NCBI RefSeq assembly: GCF_014196305.1
Contig: NZ_JACIDJ010000004.1
Coordinates: forward strand, 206,556-270,555
DNA length: 64,000 bases
Direction: 5' to 3'
Origin: Roseococcus suduntuyensis
GTDB lineage: Bacteria > Pseudomonadota > Alphaproteobacteria > Acetobacterales > Acetobacteraceae
Part shown: piece after piece, positions 35,195-44,523 of the stretch
Layout of the letters: each line of letters opens with the position of its first letter
How positions within the stretch are numbered: the first letter of the stretch is position 1
Notes under the pieces: model-generated
What the model saw: only the letters and a program-made list of their open reading frames with translations
Database searches by the model: none
What the model was told of the DNA's origin: nothing
Program-made: the position numbers and the translations under genes

Positions 35195-35304
35195 ACCCAT
35201 CCCGGCTGCGGCCGTGCTGGCGACAGGACCGTGCCGATCAGCGCGCCGGTGCAGGCCGTCAGGAATGCCCGGCGGCTGAACCAGTGCAGCACCCCGCGAT
35301 TCAT
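35195..35304 (-). pseudogene. Tat-type signal peptide fragment coupled to the ABC transporter gene
   Basis: A frame starting at 35304 in an ATGA overlap with the ABC transporter stop. It encodes MNRGVLHWFSRRAFLTACTG then ALIGTVLSPARPQPGW, a twin-arginine-like signal followed by about 12 residues. Beyond that it runs antisense to the ApbE fragment and has no homology. It looks like the 5' end of a secreted-protein gene cut off by the same rearrangement. Confidence 0.4.
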
Positions 35305-37124
35305 GGTCCGCGCCCATACCCTTCCCGCAGCCGATCGATGACGCCGAGCGGCCTGGGTCGTGGCAGCTTCGCCGCTTGTCGCCGCGCATGAAGCTCATGA
35401 AGCACGACCTCGCCATCCGTCGCACGTTCCAAGGTGAGCTGGCGGGTGAAGACTTCCCTCGATCCGGGATGCTGTCCGATCAGCACGATGGCGGCCTCCG
35501 GCAGATGTTCCACAATCAGGCGCAGCATGGCATCAGCCGAGGCGGGATCGAGTGTGTCGGTCGCATTGCCCAACAGGATCCAGCGGGGGCTGAACAGGAC
35601 GATGCGCGCGAAGGAAAGGCGCTGCGCATCTGCCGGGCTGAGGATCTGCGTCCAGTCTGCCGCTTCGTCCAGCCTTTGGACGAGTTGCGTGAGACCCACC
35701 TCGGCAAGGGCCGTCTGGAGGGCGGAATCCTCGTGCCATGCCACAGCATTCGGGAAGGCGAGCGCCTGGCGCAAAGACCCCTGCGGCAGGAACGGCCACG
35801 GGCCGACTGCGATCATCGCGTCATCGGCCGGCAGGTCCACCTGGCCGCGCCCCCAGGGCCAGATGCCGGCCAATACGCGGAACAGGGCGCTTGCCGCCTC
35901 GGGGTTGCCATCGATCAGGACACGTTCACCCGGCGCCACCGTCAGCGTGAGGTCGGACAACATGGCGGTGCCATCGGCCGCCGTGATCCATAGGTCCCGC
36001 ACGCCGATCCGCGGTGCCGGCGCGCGATTCAGGTTGATCGCGCTCTCCCCTGTGCGTGCCGCCTCCGCGGCGACGAGGCGGATCGCCTCATCGAGCATGA
36101 GGACGCGTTCGACCGAGGCCCGCCATCCGGCAATCACCGCCAGATTGTCGATGGGCCAGGACAAGGCCGCCGTGGTCTGCTGGAACGCCTGCCCCGACTG
36201 AACCAGGCGGCCGAGCGAGAGCGTGCCCTCGAGAAACCGCGGTACGCCGACCAGGACCGGAAGCACGCCGGCGAGGACAACGTAGCCTGAGGAGAAGGTC
36301 AGCAACCGCGCCAGTCCCACGGATTGGTCGCGCCAGGATTGCGCTATGGTCTCGAAGACCGTCTTCAGCCGATCGCGCTCCAGGGGTTCACCGCGGGCGA
36401 CGGCAATGGGTTCCCCGCCTTCATGGGACCGCACCAGGCTGAAGCGGAACTCGGCCTCGCGGGTCTGCCGCATATCGGTGGCCCGGACGAGCGGCCGACC
36501 GAGCATGAAGGCGACGACCGCGCCGGCACCGGCATAGCCGAACGCCAGGAAGACGAGATGACCGGGCAGGGCCACGCCGCCCACCTGGACCCATCCCGAC
36601 AGGGACCACAGGATGCCGATGAACGTCACCAGCAGCAGCAGGCAGTAGAACAAGGTGCTGGCAAGATCGACGGCGGCCTCGGTCGCGATGCGGATATCCT
36701 CGGCGATGCGCCCGTCCGGGTTGGCGTGATCGCCCGGAATACGTTCGGCCTGATAGTGCCGGGCATCGTTCATCCAATCCCCGATGACACGCGCCGTCAG
36801 CCAGCGCCGCCAGTCGAACTGCAGCCGCCGGCGGACCATAAGGTGCGCCGTGTTGGTCGCCATGGTGCCCAGCATGATGAGGACGAATATGCCGATCTGG
36901 TCCATGGCGCGGTCGGTCGAGCGCCGCTCCAGTGCGTCGAACAGATCGGCGGTCCAGATATTGAGCCAGACCACAAGCGCGACCTGGGCGACCACGAGCA
37001 GGGCGAGCGCCAACGCCAGCAGGCGCGGCCGCCAGCGCCCGCATTCTGTCCAGTAGGGACCGGCCAGCCTGATGAAGTCGCGAAAGAAGCGTTTCGTGTG
37101 GCTTGCTTCAGTGGTGCGGTTCAT
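35301..37124 (-). CDS. ABC transporter (BacA/YddA/ABCD type) with degenerate ATPase domain
   Basis: A 607-residue permease-ATPase half transporter of the group that includes SbmA/BacA peptide importers and ABCD proteins. The transmembrane part (about residues 1-330) is intact, with typical RRRLQFDWRRWLTARVIGDWM and HYQAERIPGDHANPDGRIAEDI. The ATPase part is not. The Walker A position reads LIDGNPEAASALFRVLAG without GKS, and Walker B is RWILLGNATDTLD, with Gly-Asn instead of Asp-Glu. The signature is LSPADAQRLSFAR; the D-loop and the H-loop (IGQHP) survive. It cannot hydrolyse ATP normally. It may work as a proton-coupled peptide transporter, as BacA does without any ATPase domain. Confidence 0.8.
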   Translation of the reverse strand: MNRTTEASHTKRFFRDFIRLAGPYWTECGRWRPRLLALALALLVVAQVALVVWLNIWTADLFDALERRSTDRAMDQIGIFVLIMLGTMATNTAHLMVRRRLQFDWRRWLTARVIGDWMNDARHYQAERIPGDHANPDGRIAEDIRIATEAAVDLASTLFYCLLLLVTFIGILWSLSGWVQVGGVALPGHLVFLAFGYAGAGAVVAFMLGRPLVRATDMRQTREAEFRFSLVRSHEGGEPIAVARGEPLERDRLKTVFETIAQSWRDQSVGLARLLTFSSGYVVLAGVLPVLVGVPRFLEGTLSLGRLVQSGQAFQQTTAALSWPIDNLAVIAGWRASVERVLMLDEAIRLVAAEAARTGESAINLNRAPAPRIGVRDLWITAADGTAMLSDLTLTVAPGERVLIDGNPEAASALFRVLAGIWPWGRGQVDLPADDAMIAVGPWPFLPQGSLRQALAFPNAVAWHEDSALQTALAEVGLTQLVQRLDEAADWTQILSPADAQRLSFARIVLFSPRWILLGNATDTLDPASADAMLRLIVEHLPEAAIVLIGQHPGSREVFTRQLTLERATDGEVVLHELHARRQAAKLPRPRPLGVIDRLREGYGRGP

Positions 37125-37214
37125 CGAACCTTCTTCCTGGCATCCCGGGCAGGTCGGACCCGGTTGGCCGATGCAGGCAGGGGCCGAACCCGCATGATTG
37201 CAGGGCGCGGCGCC

Positions 37215-37916
37215 TTACACCACCGTGCCGAACAGCGCGCCGATCCCGGCGGTCAGCGCCATTGCCAGCGCGCCCCAGAAGGTCACGCGCGCGGTGGCGC
37301 GCAGGACATTCGCGCCGCCTGCCTGGGCGCCGATGGCACCCAGCAATGCAAGGAAGGCGAGCGAGGCGGCAGAGACAATCCAGACGAGCAGATGGGTCGG
37401 TGCGACGACCACCATCAGCAGAGGCATGGCCGCGCCGACCGCGAAGGTCGCCGCCGAGGTCAGCGCCGCCTGGATAGGCCGCGCGGTGGTGATTTCGGAA
37501 ATGCCGAGCTCATCCAGCGCATGCGCGCCAAGCGCGTCCTTGGCCATCAACTGCTCGGCCACCTGCCGGGCCAAGCCGCGCTCCACGCCACGGCGGACGT
37601 AGATGTCGGCCAGTTCCTCGTGCTCGAAGCCGGGGTTATCCCGCAATTCCTGGGTTTCCCGTGCCAGGTCAGCCTGCTCCGTGTCGGACTGGGAGCTGAC
37701 CGAGACGTACTCGCCCGCCGCCATCGACATCGCTCCTGCGACCAAGCCGGCCACGCCGGCGATCAGGATGTCGCTCTGGGTGGCCGCAGCGGCCGCCACG
37801 CCTACGATCAGGCTGGCGGTGGAGACGATGCCGTCATTCGCCCCAAGCACCGCGGCCCGGAGCCACCCGATGCGCGAGACCAAATGGCGTTCCGGGTGCA
37901 GGTGCAGGCGCGGCAT
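37215..37916 (-). CDS. VIT1/CCC1 family iron/manganese transporter
   Basis: A 233-residue membrane protein with about five transmembrane helices. Typical are WLRAAVLGANDGIVSTASLIVGVAA at the N-terminus, GLVAGAMSMAAGEYVSVSSQ, and the cytoplasmic metal-binding segment with Glu-rich helix (EHEELADIYVRRGVERGLA). These proteins move Fe(II) or Mn(II). It stands alone between the ABC transporter and cytochrome b genes. Confidence 0.9.
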   Translation of the reverse strand: MPRLHLHPERHLVSRIGWLRAAVLGANDGIVSTASLIVGVAAAAATQSDILIAGVAGLVAGAMSMAAGEYVSVSSQSDTEQADLARETQELRDNPGFEHEELADIYVRRGVERGLARQVAEQLMAKDALGAHALDELGISEITTARPIQAALTSAATFAVGAAMPLLMVVVAPTHLLVWIVSAASLAFLALLGAIGAQAGGANVLRATARVTFWGALAMALTAGIGALFGTVV

Positions 37917-37985
37917 GTGATCTTCCTTGCGATGAGGGCGGCGCCGGCCGAGATCGGGCGGTGCTGCATCGCACCTCGCTTGCGG

Positions 37986-38567
37986 TCAGGGCGCACGACG
38001 CGGGATAGCTTCACGGGGCTTTGGCGTCGCAATGAAGAGCATGAAGCGCGCAAGGGGGCGCTTGAACAGAAACAGGTAGGCGACGTGCAGCCCGACGATG
38101 ATCATGAGGAAGTTCGACAGTCCCTCATGCAGTTCGCCGACGATGCCGTGCTCCTGATCTTCGCCACGGGCTTCTGAGCCTCGCCAGCCTTCACGGCTGT
38201 CATCCCGCGCGTATGCCTGGCTCACGACGACGCTGGTTGCCATGCCGAGCGTCCTGCCGCGATCCATCGCAATTCCCGTGGCGGTGGCCAGGATCAGGCA
38301 GGCGGCGATGCCGGCCAACAGCGTCTTGCTGATGGCTGGGTGAGTAAAGGCATTGCCGAGCGTCAGTCCCTCGAACTGAGGATAGAAGCGTGACAGGCCC
38401 AGTTGCCGCAGGCCCGAGAGGGCCGCGACAAGGCGACCACCGATGATGATGGCGATGGCGTAGCCCAGTACGGCGTGGATCGAGCCCAGCTCGCCTGTCA
38501 GGAAGGCGGCAATGACCAGAAGGCCGAGTGTGGCGTGATAGGCCCGCAGGCCCTGCATGATGGACAT
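37986..38567 (-). CDS. Cytochrome b561-type membrane protein
   Basis: A 193-residue membrane protein with four to five helices. Candidate heme ligands are His11 (RAYHATLG), His31 (GSIHAVLG) and the His residues in GELHEGLSNFL and IIVGLHVAYL near the C-terminus, which fits the cytochrome b/b6-like family. A 30-residue polar loop (about 118-148) is unusual. It may carry electrons to a periplasmic partner. PepSY and ApbE remnants lie about 3 kb away and suggest they were once one redox cluster. The 331 bp upstream (38568-38898) hold no supportable gene. Confidence 0.75.
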   Translation of the reverse strand: MSIMQGLRAYHATLGLLVIAAFLTGELGSIHAVLGYAIAIIIGGRLVAALSGLRQLGLSRFYPQFEGLTLGNAFTHPAISKTLLAGIAACLILATATGIAMDRGRTLGMATSVVVSQAYARDDSREGWRGSEARGEDQEHGIVGELHEGLSNFLMIIVGLHVAYLFLFKRPLARFMLFIATPKPREAIPRRAP

Positions 38568-38898
38568 GACAATCCTTGCGCAGCAGGCTGGGGATGCCGC
38601 ATCTGGCCACGCTAAGCGTCATCGCCGCCGATGTCCTTGATGGGCGTCAATCTCTCAGACCGGAGGGGGCGCATTGAAATGGCGCTCACAGCCACGGGCG
38701 CACCTCCCATCATCCTGGACCAACTGTCGGCAAGAGAGGCGCTGCGTCGTCACCCCGCAGCTAGCATGACTGGCTCCAGATCTCATGGCCCGCGCCGCTG
38801 CGGATGCCGCCGCCGCGTTGAGGAGCCAACGGCGAGGGTGAGGGGCGGGCTGGCCATGATCAAGGCTGCGACGTCTGCTGCATCATCGGCAGGGCTGG

Positions 38899-39618
38899 TC
38901 ATGGGTCGGTTTGGCGCAAGCGGATAGCTGCTGCCCAGCAGACCGCCGCCCAGGCGGCGCCAAGCGTCCAGCCGGCCAGCACGTCAGTCGGCCAATGCAC
39001 GCCCAGATACACGCGGCTCACACCCACAATCGTTGTCAGCAGAACCGCGAGCGAAGCAATGAAGATCTTGATGCGTGGCTCCGGCTGGGTGCTGGCCAGC
39101 AGCGCGCCGATGGTCAGGAACACCGCTGCTGACATGGTGGCGTGGCCGCTCGGGAAGCTTGCGCTGAAGACACGGGCCGCGTGTGGTACCAAGTCCGGAC
39201 GCGGGCGGTCGTACCAGGCTTTCAGGACAAGTTCGAGGCCCATCGCGCCGAGCGAAGCGACGACCAGGATCACTGCCTCCGCTCGCCGCCGTGCCAGTGC
39301 CAGAAAGCCGGTCACCGCCACCACCAGGAACACCATCACGCCGGAGCCGCCCAGCGCGGTGAAGTCTCGGAGGACTTCCTGTAGCCAAGGTGAACCAAGC
39401 GGATCCGAAGGTGCACCCGGAGCGCGAAGTGCCAGAAGCAAGCGCTCGTCCAGTGCCCTGGTGTCCCCTTCACGGACTTCACCGGCCAGGGCGAGGAAGG
39501 CCCAGACCGAGGCTGCGGCGCCCCCGAGGAGCGCGATCGGCAACAACTCCACCGGTTGCAGACGGGTCCGGGGCAGCCAGCGTCGCCACCCGGATGCCCC
39601 TGCCGGCCTTGATGGCAT
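38899..39618 (-). CDS. PAP2 family membrane phosphatase
   Basis: A 239-residue integral-membrane phosphatase with six predicted helices. The three acid-phosphatase motifs are visible: KAWYDRPRPDL (KX6RP), FPSGHATMSA (PSGH) and SRVYLGVHWPTDVLAG (SRX5HX3D). Probable substrates are undecaprenyl pyrophosphate or phosphatidyl-phosphates. A TTG three codons before the ATG at 39618 has a somewhat better ribosome site and is an alternative start. Confidence 0.9.
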   Translation of the reverse strand: MPSRPAGASGWRRWLPRTRLQPVELLPIALLGGAAASVWAFLALAGEVREGDTRALDERLLLALRAPGAPSDPLGSPWLQEVLRDFTALGGSGVMVFLVVAVTGFLALARRRAEAVILVVASLGAMGLELVLKAWYDRPRPDLVPHAARVFSASFPSGHATMSAAVFLTIGALLASTQPEPRIKIFIASLAVLLTTIVGVSRVYLGVHWPTDVLAGWTLGAAWAAVCWAAAIRLRQTDP

Positions 39619-39750
39619 CTGCGTCAAGTTGGACCTGCCCGGGTGGCGAGTCGCTTCAGACTTCGGCCGCCATCGGACGGCCGACCGTGCGGGCGAGCAG
39701 CGCCGGATGCGGAGCGACCACCTTTCAGGCTGGCGGTGGCTGAGGATCCA

Positions 39751-40215
39751 TCACCCATGCTTGTCGGGCACGCCGCCGCTCTGCACTGACCAGTCGGCAG
39801 GCTCGTCGTCCTGGTCCGCCTCGGCCACCGCCGATGTGGCCTGCACCTTGCCGGGCTTGTGATGGGCGGGCGCGTAGATCGCGTAGACCTGCATCGGTGT
39901 CGCCCCGATGTTGGTGATGTTGTGCCAGGTTCCAGCGGGAACGAGAACACACCAGCCGTTCGACACGTCCTGCTCGAAGGGCATGTCGTCCTTCGCTGGC
40001 CCCATCTGAACGCGGCCCTGGCCAGCATCGAGGCGCAGGAACTGATCCGTTTCCGGATGCGCTTCAAGGCCGATATCGCCGCCGACGGGGATCGACATGA
40101 GGGTCACCTGCAGATAGCGCCCGCTCCAGGCGACGGAACGATAATCCCGGTTTTCCTTCGTCGCAGTCTCGATGTCGAAGGATTGCGGCTTCGGACCATT
40201 GTCCTTGATCGTCAT
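39751..40215 (-). CDS. Cupin domain protein
   Basis: A 154-residue cytosolic protein with a single cupin barrel. The first motif is GLEAHPETDQFLRLDAGQG, the second PAGTWHNITNIGATPMQVY; together they give one Glu and two His that could hold a metal. The C-terminal 30 residues are acidic and disordered. A family common in alpha- and gammaproteobacteria; the reaction is unknown. Confidence 0.82.
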   Translation of the reverse strand: MTIKDNGPKPQSFDIETATKENRDYRSVAWSGRYLQVTLMSIPVGGDIGLEAHPETDQFLRLDAGQGRVQMGPAKDDMPFEQDVSNGWCVLVPAGTWHNITNIGATPMQVYAIYAPAHHKPGKVQATSAVAEADQDDEPADWSVQSGGVPDKHG

Positions 40216-40323
40216 GGTGGCCTCTTTGCGAATGCTTCCGGGCGCGGCCCTTCGCTTCCGTGGCCGGTCGGTGACGTCCTTGCGTCAGTTCAACGCACGA
40301 GGCCGGCAAAGAGACAGTCATGG

Positions 40324-40791
40324 CTAAAAATGTAATTCGTCCGGCGGTTGGGTGTCTTGATGCAAGCTAGCCAGAATCGTCGCCGGCCTACGGTGCCGGC
40401 CACAGTTTCCAACCGGGCGACCCGGCTCTCCCTCGGCCTGCAGGAATCGGAACACGATGTCACCCCGTCGCCTGCCCCAGGGAAGCCGGCGCTTCGTAAC
40501 GCCAACCGACAGCGTCGCCGTCGCCAGATCGAAGGTCGCCGCGGAGATGTTCCGCGCCATCACGCGCACGGTGTTGCTCGACCACACAGCCACCAGCGAC
40601 GCCTGCGCCAAGTCGCCCGCCCGCGCTCCGTTCACCGTGACATCGAGCAGCGTCGTTGCCCCCGGCGCCAGGCTGGGCAGATCCCAGGACACCTCTGCGG
40701 CAAGCTCCCGTCGCCCTGAGCCGAACAGCGCCCCGGTCAACAGCGGCGTGCCGTTCAGCACCGCGGGCGCCCGGTGCCGGTTGATGGACAT
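40324..40791 (-). pseudogene. C-terminal fragment of a prophage-type hypothetical protein
   Basis: A 155-residue frame whose part VSWDLPSLAPGATTLLDVTV, then VWSSNTVRVMARNISAATFD and LSVGVTKRRLP, matches the end of proteins of unknown function common in Acetobacteraceae prophage tail regions, where the protein normally stops after KRR-P. A gap seems to have removed residues before VWSSN, the N-terminal part is absent, and the frame reads on past the usual end. Recognition is from pattern memory only. Confidence 0.35.
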
Positions 40792-40905
40792 GGTCGCAGC
40801 CGCCTCGTCGCAGGTCTGCAGCACCTTCCGCCTAGCCCGAGCTATTCAGACTTTGTTGATGCCGACTTGGAATTATGGGGGACCCACGTGCCAGAGAGGC
40901 TAAGA

Positions 40906-43758
40906 ATGCCCGTCTCCTACCCCCGTCACAGGCGCTTTGGACGCCGCCCAGCCATGCTGGTTCTATCCACGTTCAGCCTGGCGCTGCTTTGGACCCAGCC
41001 GAGTGACGGGGCGGGTTCCACGGCGGTGTTTTTCGACAGCATTGCGGAGGGACGGACGGATTTCGACAACCGCGTGACTGCGGCGGGTGGCACGGTCAGG
41101 ATCGACCTGCTGAGCGGCCTGACCAGCGGCACGACAGCCTGGACACGCGGCGACTTCACAATCTCGGCGCCCAACGGCGTCAACCGCTCGACGCGCACCA
41201 CCAGCTTCAACAACGTGCAGGGTCCAAGCGGCACCTTCAACAGCGGCGCCAGCATCCGCATGGTGGCGGACAACACCGATCCCGCCGGGAACGGCCTTGT
41301 CTTCGCCTTCGCATCCCCGATCAACGCCTTTGCGATCGAGCTGGAAGGCTGGGCGACCTGCTGCTTCCCCAGCGCGCTTTACATTGCCTTCGATGGCGGC
41401 ACGCCCATCCTGATCGGTTCGGCCAATGCAACGACCGACAACCCGGGCGTGGCCCGCTACAATCAGACCATGAACCTCGTCGCCGCGATCCGCGACAGCG
41501 GCACCTTCTCCACCGTCGCCTTCTATGGCGACGCCACCGGCGACACGATGTGGGGCGGCGGCACGGTGCGCTATGCGCTGGTGCCGGTGGGCGGGCTGTC
41601 TGGCGGCGGCGGCACTGGCGACGGTGACGGTGGTGGTGACGGTGGCGGTGACGGCGGCGGCGGCGACGGCGACGGCACTGGCGAAGCTGGCGGCGGCGGT
41701 ACTGGCGAAATTGGCGGTGGCAGCGTGATCGACGCAAGCCGCCTTTCGTTCAACGAACGCCAGGCGGCGGCGCAGGCCAGCATCATCGTCTTCCGCGGTG
41801 GCACCTTCCGGCCCGATGTCGCCGTATTGCTGTTGCAACCCGTCGTGGTGGAGGCGGCGAACGGAACCATCGACACCAGCCAGGGCGGGGTCATGCTGAT
41901 GGGCTCCATCACAGGTGACGGCCAGTTGCAGGTGGTGGGTGGAGGGGTGCTGACGCTCCTGGGCACCGCCTCGAACACGGGCGGTGCGCTGGTTCAGCAG
42001 GGCACATTGTCGGTGCAAGGGCTGCTCGACGGGCCGCTGGTGGTCTTGGCCGGCGGCACGCTGACAGGCAGCGGCACGATCAATGGCCCGGCCACCATCG
42101 ATGGTATGCTGTCCCCCGGCAATTCGCCCGGCATCATCATCTTCAACGGGCCGCTGCTGCTTGGGGCGGGGGCCACCACGCGGCTGGAGATCGACGGGCC
42201 GGGCACCGGCACGGGCAGCGGATCGCACGACCAGGTTATCGTGATGGGCGTGGGGACAACGCTGACGGCGGGCGGCACCATCGTCCCCGTGCTTCGGGAC
42301 ATCCCCGGCGCGGCCACCAACACCTTCACCCCCGTGATCGGGCAGTCCTTCCGCGTCATCCAGGCGCAGGGTGGGCTGCTGGGCAGTTTCGCAGGGCTCA
42401 CGCAGCCCGCCGGCGGCCTGCCGGCCGGATCACGCTTCGACGCCATCTACCACGCCAATGCGCTGGACCTGGTGCTGACGCCATCGCGCTACGCGGACCT
42501 CGCGCCGCTCGGCCTGCGGCAGCGGGCGAACCAGGCGTCGGTCGGCGGCGCGATCGACGCCATCCGCCCCGCGGCGGGGCTGCGGATGGACAGCGCGGCC
42601 GCGAGTGTCTTCGGTCCGCTCTATTCGCTGCCGGCGCAGGCCATCCCGGCCGCCCTCGATCAGATATCCGGCGTGGTGCACCAGGATGCGCTGGCAGCAT
42701 CGCTGACCCATCGGCGGATGTTCGGCGCAGCCACAAACCGGCGCCTTGCGGCGATCCGCAGCGGCGATGCGGGGTTGGTCGGAGCGCAGGGCGCCCTGGC
42801 GCCGCGCGTGACGCTGGACAGCGCGCGCACCGCGCGGATGTCCGTCTTGCCGGGCGCAGGCAATGGCGGCTGGGCGCCGCATGAGGCCACGGAGGATGGC
42901 TCGCGCGGCGGATTCGAGGGTTGGTCGGTCTGGGGCCGGGCGATCGGCGGCTGGGGCAGCAGGGGCGGCGACGGCAGGGCGCCGGGTTACGGGCTGCAGT
43001 CCGGCGGTGCGGTGGTGGGTATGGACCGCTCCTTCGCTCCGGGCCTGATCGGCGGCGTGGCTCTCGGCTTCCAGCGGGGCCAGGTGGATGGCGATGGCGC
43101 CACGGGCCGGGTGAACATCGAGAGCTACCAGGCCAGCCTCTACGGCCTTTATGCCCCGCCGACCGAGGCCGCGTGGAGGCCCTTCGCCGATGTCACACTC
43201 GGCGCCGGGCTCAGCCGCTACGACGCGCGGCGGACCATCGCCTTCGGCACGCTTGCGCGCCGTGCCATGGCGAACAGCCAGGGCACGGATGCGTCGGTGG
43301 AGGCCGGCATCGGCGTCTCCACCCGGATCGAGGGCATCGAGATCGAGCCGCGGCTGCATCTGCGCTGGGACCGCATCGCGCGGCGCGGCTTCACGGAAAG
43401 GGGGGCAGGGCTTCTGAACCTGTCGGTCGATGGGCGCACGGCGGATGCGCTGCGCGCCGGCGTCGGGGTTTCCGCGGCGCGAAACTTCGACCTCGGAAAT
43501 GGTGTCAGGCTGCGGCCGGAGGCGCGGATCGGCTATGCGCGGGACATGCAGGATGGGACGGGCCGAGGCACGCACCGACTGGGCGGCGCGGCCTTCGGCG
43601 TGGAGTCCGCGCGCCCGGGCCGTGACCGCCTGATGGCAGGGATCGGCGTCACCGTCTTCCGCGGCGACAGCTTCGCCGCGGCGATGGATTTTGATACCGC
43701 GCGGACGGAACGCGGTTCGGAGCATGTCGCGACGATCGGCCTGCGCTGGGTGTGGTGA
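40906..43758 (+). CDS. Autotransporter with glycine/aspartate-rich linker
   Basis: A 950-residue type Va secreted protein. A signal peptide (LSTFSLALLWTQPSDGAG) leads to a beta domain of about 200 residues. A low-complexity linker follows (residues about 229-275, repeats of GGGDGG and GDGDG), then passenger-associated repeats (LVVLAGGTLTGSGTINGP, SPGNSPGIIIF). The C-terminal 280-residue barrel ends in the aromatic residue of IGLRWVW, the sorting signal for BAM. The start at 40906 has AGAGG upstream. The Asp-Gly repeats could bind calcium. Likely an adhesin or surface protein; the ligand is unknown. Confidence 0.88.
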   Translation: MPVSYPRHRRFGRRPAMLVLSTFSLALLWTQPSDGAGSTAVFFDSIAEGRTDFDNRVTAAGGTVRIDLLSGLTSGTTAWTRGDFTISAPNGVNRSTRTTSFNNVQGPSGTFNSGASIRMVADNTDPAGNGLVFAFASPINAFAIELEGWATCCFPSALYIAFDGGTPILIGSANATTDNPGVARYNQTMNLVAAIRDSGTFSTVAFYGDATGDTMWGGGTVRYALVPVGGLSGGGGTGDGDGGGDGGGDGGGGDGDGTGEAGGGGTGEIGGGSVIDASRLSFNERQAAAQASIIVFRGGTFRPDVAVLLLQPVVVEAANGTIDTSQGGVMLMGSITGDGQLQVVGGGVLTLLGTASNTGGALVQQGTLSVQGLLDGPLVVLAGGTLTGSGTINGPATIDGMLSPGNSPGIIIFNGPLLLGAGATTRLEIDGPGTGTGSGSHDQVIVMGVGTTLTAGGTIVPVLRDIPGAATNTFTPVIGQSFRVIQAQGGLLGSFAGLTQPAGGLPAGSRFDAIYHANALDLVLTPSRYADLAPLGLRQRANQASVGGAIDAIRPAAGLRMDSAAASVFGPLYSLPAQAIPAALDQISGVVHQDALAASLTHRRMFGAATNRRLAAIRSGDAGLVGAQGALAPRVTLDSARTARMSVLPGAGNGGWAPHEATEDGSRGGFEGWSVWGRAIGGWGSRGGDGRAPGYGLQSGGAVVGMDRSFAPGLIGGVALGFQRGQVDGDGATGRVNIESYQASLYGLYAPPTEAAWRPFADVTLGAGLSRYDARRTIAFGTLARRAMANSQGTDASVEAGIGVSTRIEGIEIEPRLHLRWDRIARRGFTERGAGLLNLSVDGRTADALRAGVGVSAARNFDLGNGVRLRPEARIGYARDMQDGTGRGTHRLGGAAFGVESARPGRDRLMAGIGVTVFRGDSFAAAMDFDTARTERGSEHVATIGLRWVW

Positions 43759-44041
43759 CGAAAGCCCGGCGCTGCCGGGCATCGCGCCTTCACAACGTCG
43801 AGCAGGCGCTCGAGATGGCGCGGTTATGGAGTTGGTGGAAGGGCAGCGGACCGCCCGGGCTGGGGTGCTGCCCATCGTCCCGAACTGCCGGCGCGTGAGC
43901 TTCGGCAGCAGGTGCTGGAGCCCCTCATTCTGGCTCTCCAGTGCGTCCCACTCTGCCCATGGCTGCCTTGCGGCGCGTGGTTCTGATCGGCTGAGGTGCT
44001 TGGCTGCTGGGTGGCGCGAAAGTCCGTTGTCGCCCTAAAGC

Positions 44042-44293
44042 CTAGGTCGCGTGGACAAACTTGATCCATAGACGGATCGAGGAGAGCGCGGCGAAGCCGA
44101 GGAAGCTATCGGCGGTCTGGTCGTAGCGGGTGGCGACGCGGCGGCTGTTCTTCAGGCGGTTGATGAAGCACTCGATGCGGCTGCGCAGCGCGTAGAGCGG
44201 TCGACTGACGCTGTGCTGGACGTGGCGGTTCCGCTTGAAGGACCTCACCAACGCGGACGTGATGCAGTTCATGCGTGACATCGCGTCCGGCAA
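44042..44293 (-). mobile_element. IS5-type transposase C-terminal remnant
   Basis: About 65 C-terminal residues of a DDE transposase are left: KRNRHVQHSVSRPLYALRS, then IECFINRLKNSRRVATRYD and LGFAALSSIRLWIKFVHAT. The catalytic Glu helix RSRIECFINRLKN is present but the first two Asp are absent. The rest of the frame is unrelated sequence. No complete terminal inverted repeats are seen. Confidence 0.75.
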
Positions 44294-44440
44294 GACGACG
44301 GCCGACGTAAAAGCGACGCCATTCGGCCATCGGCTATCTCAGCCTGTAGCGTTCGAGCGCTTAGCCAGAACAGGCTGAATTTGGTGTCCATGGAACCGGC
44401 AGCAGACCGATCCGGAGCCACACGCGTTTGCCCTTTGCGG

Positions 44441-44519
44441 ATCCTTGAAGCTCAGCCGGATAGAGAGCCGAATTCGTCCTCTGGTGGCCGTGGGTTCCAG
44501 CCCCACCCGGGATGCAACA
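44441..44519 (+). pseudogene. Decayed tRNA-like sequence
   Basis: A D-arm consensus (GCTCAGCCGGATAGAG, 44450-44465) and a T-arm (GTGGG TTCCAGC CCCAC, 44490-44506) are correctly spaced. Acceptor halves ATCCTTG and CCGGGAT pair at six of seven positions. The anticodon arm is poorly paired and the 3' end is GCAACA without a clean CCA. It looks like a degenerate tRNA, possibly an Arg-type, beside the IS remnant. Confidence 0.45.
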
Positions 44520-44523
44520 GCCC

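Noticed and set aside
36324-38177. A 617-residue rightward frame
   Set aside because: It is antisense to the ABC transporter, VIT and cytochrome genes.
41590-41725. Short-period repeats that could suggest a CRISPR or satellite array
   Set aside because: They encode the Gly/Asp linker of the autotransporter in frame, with irregular units and no spacers.
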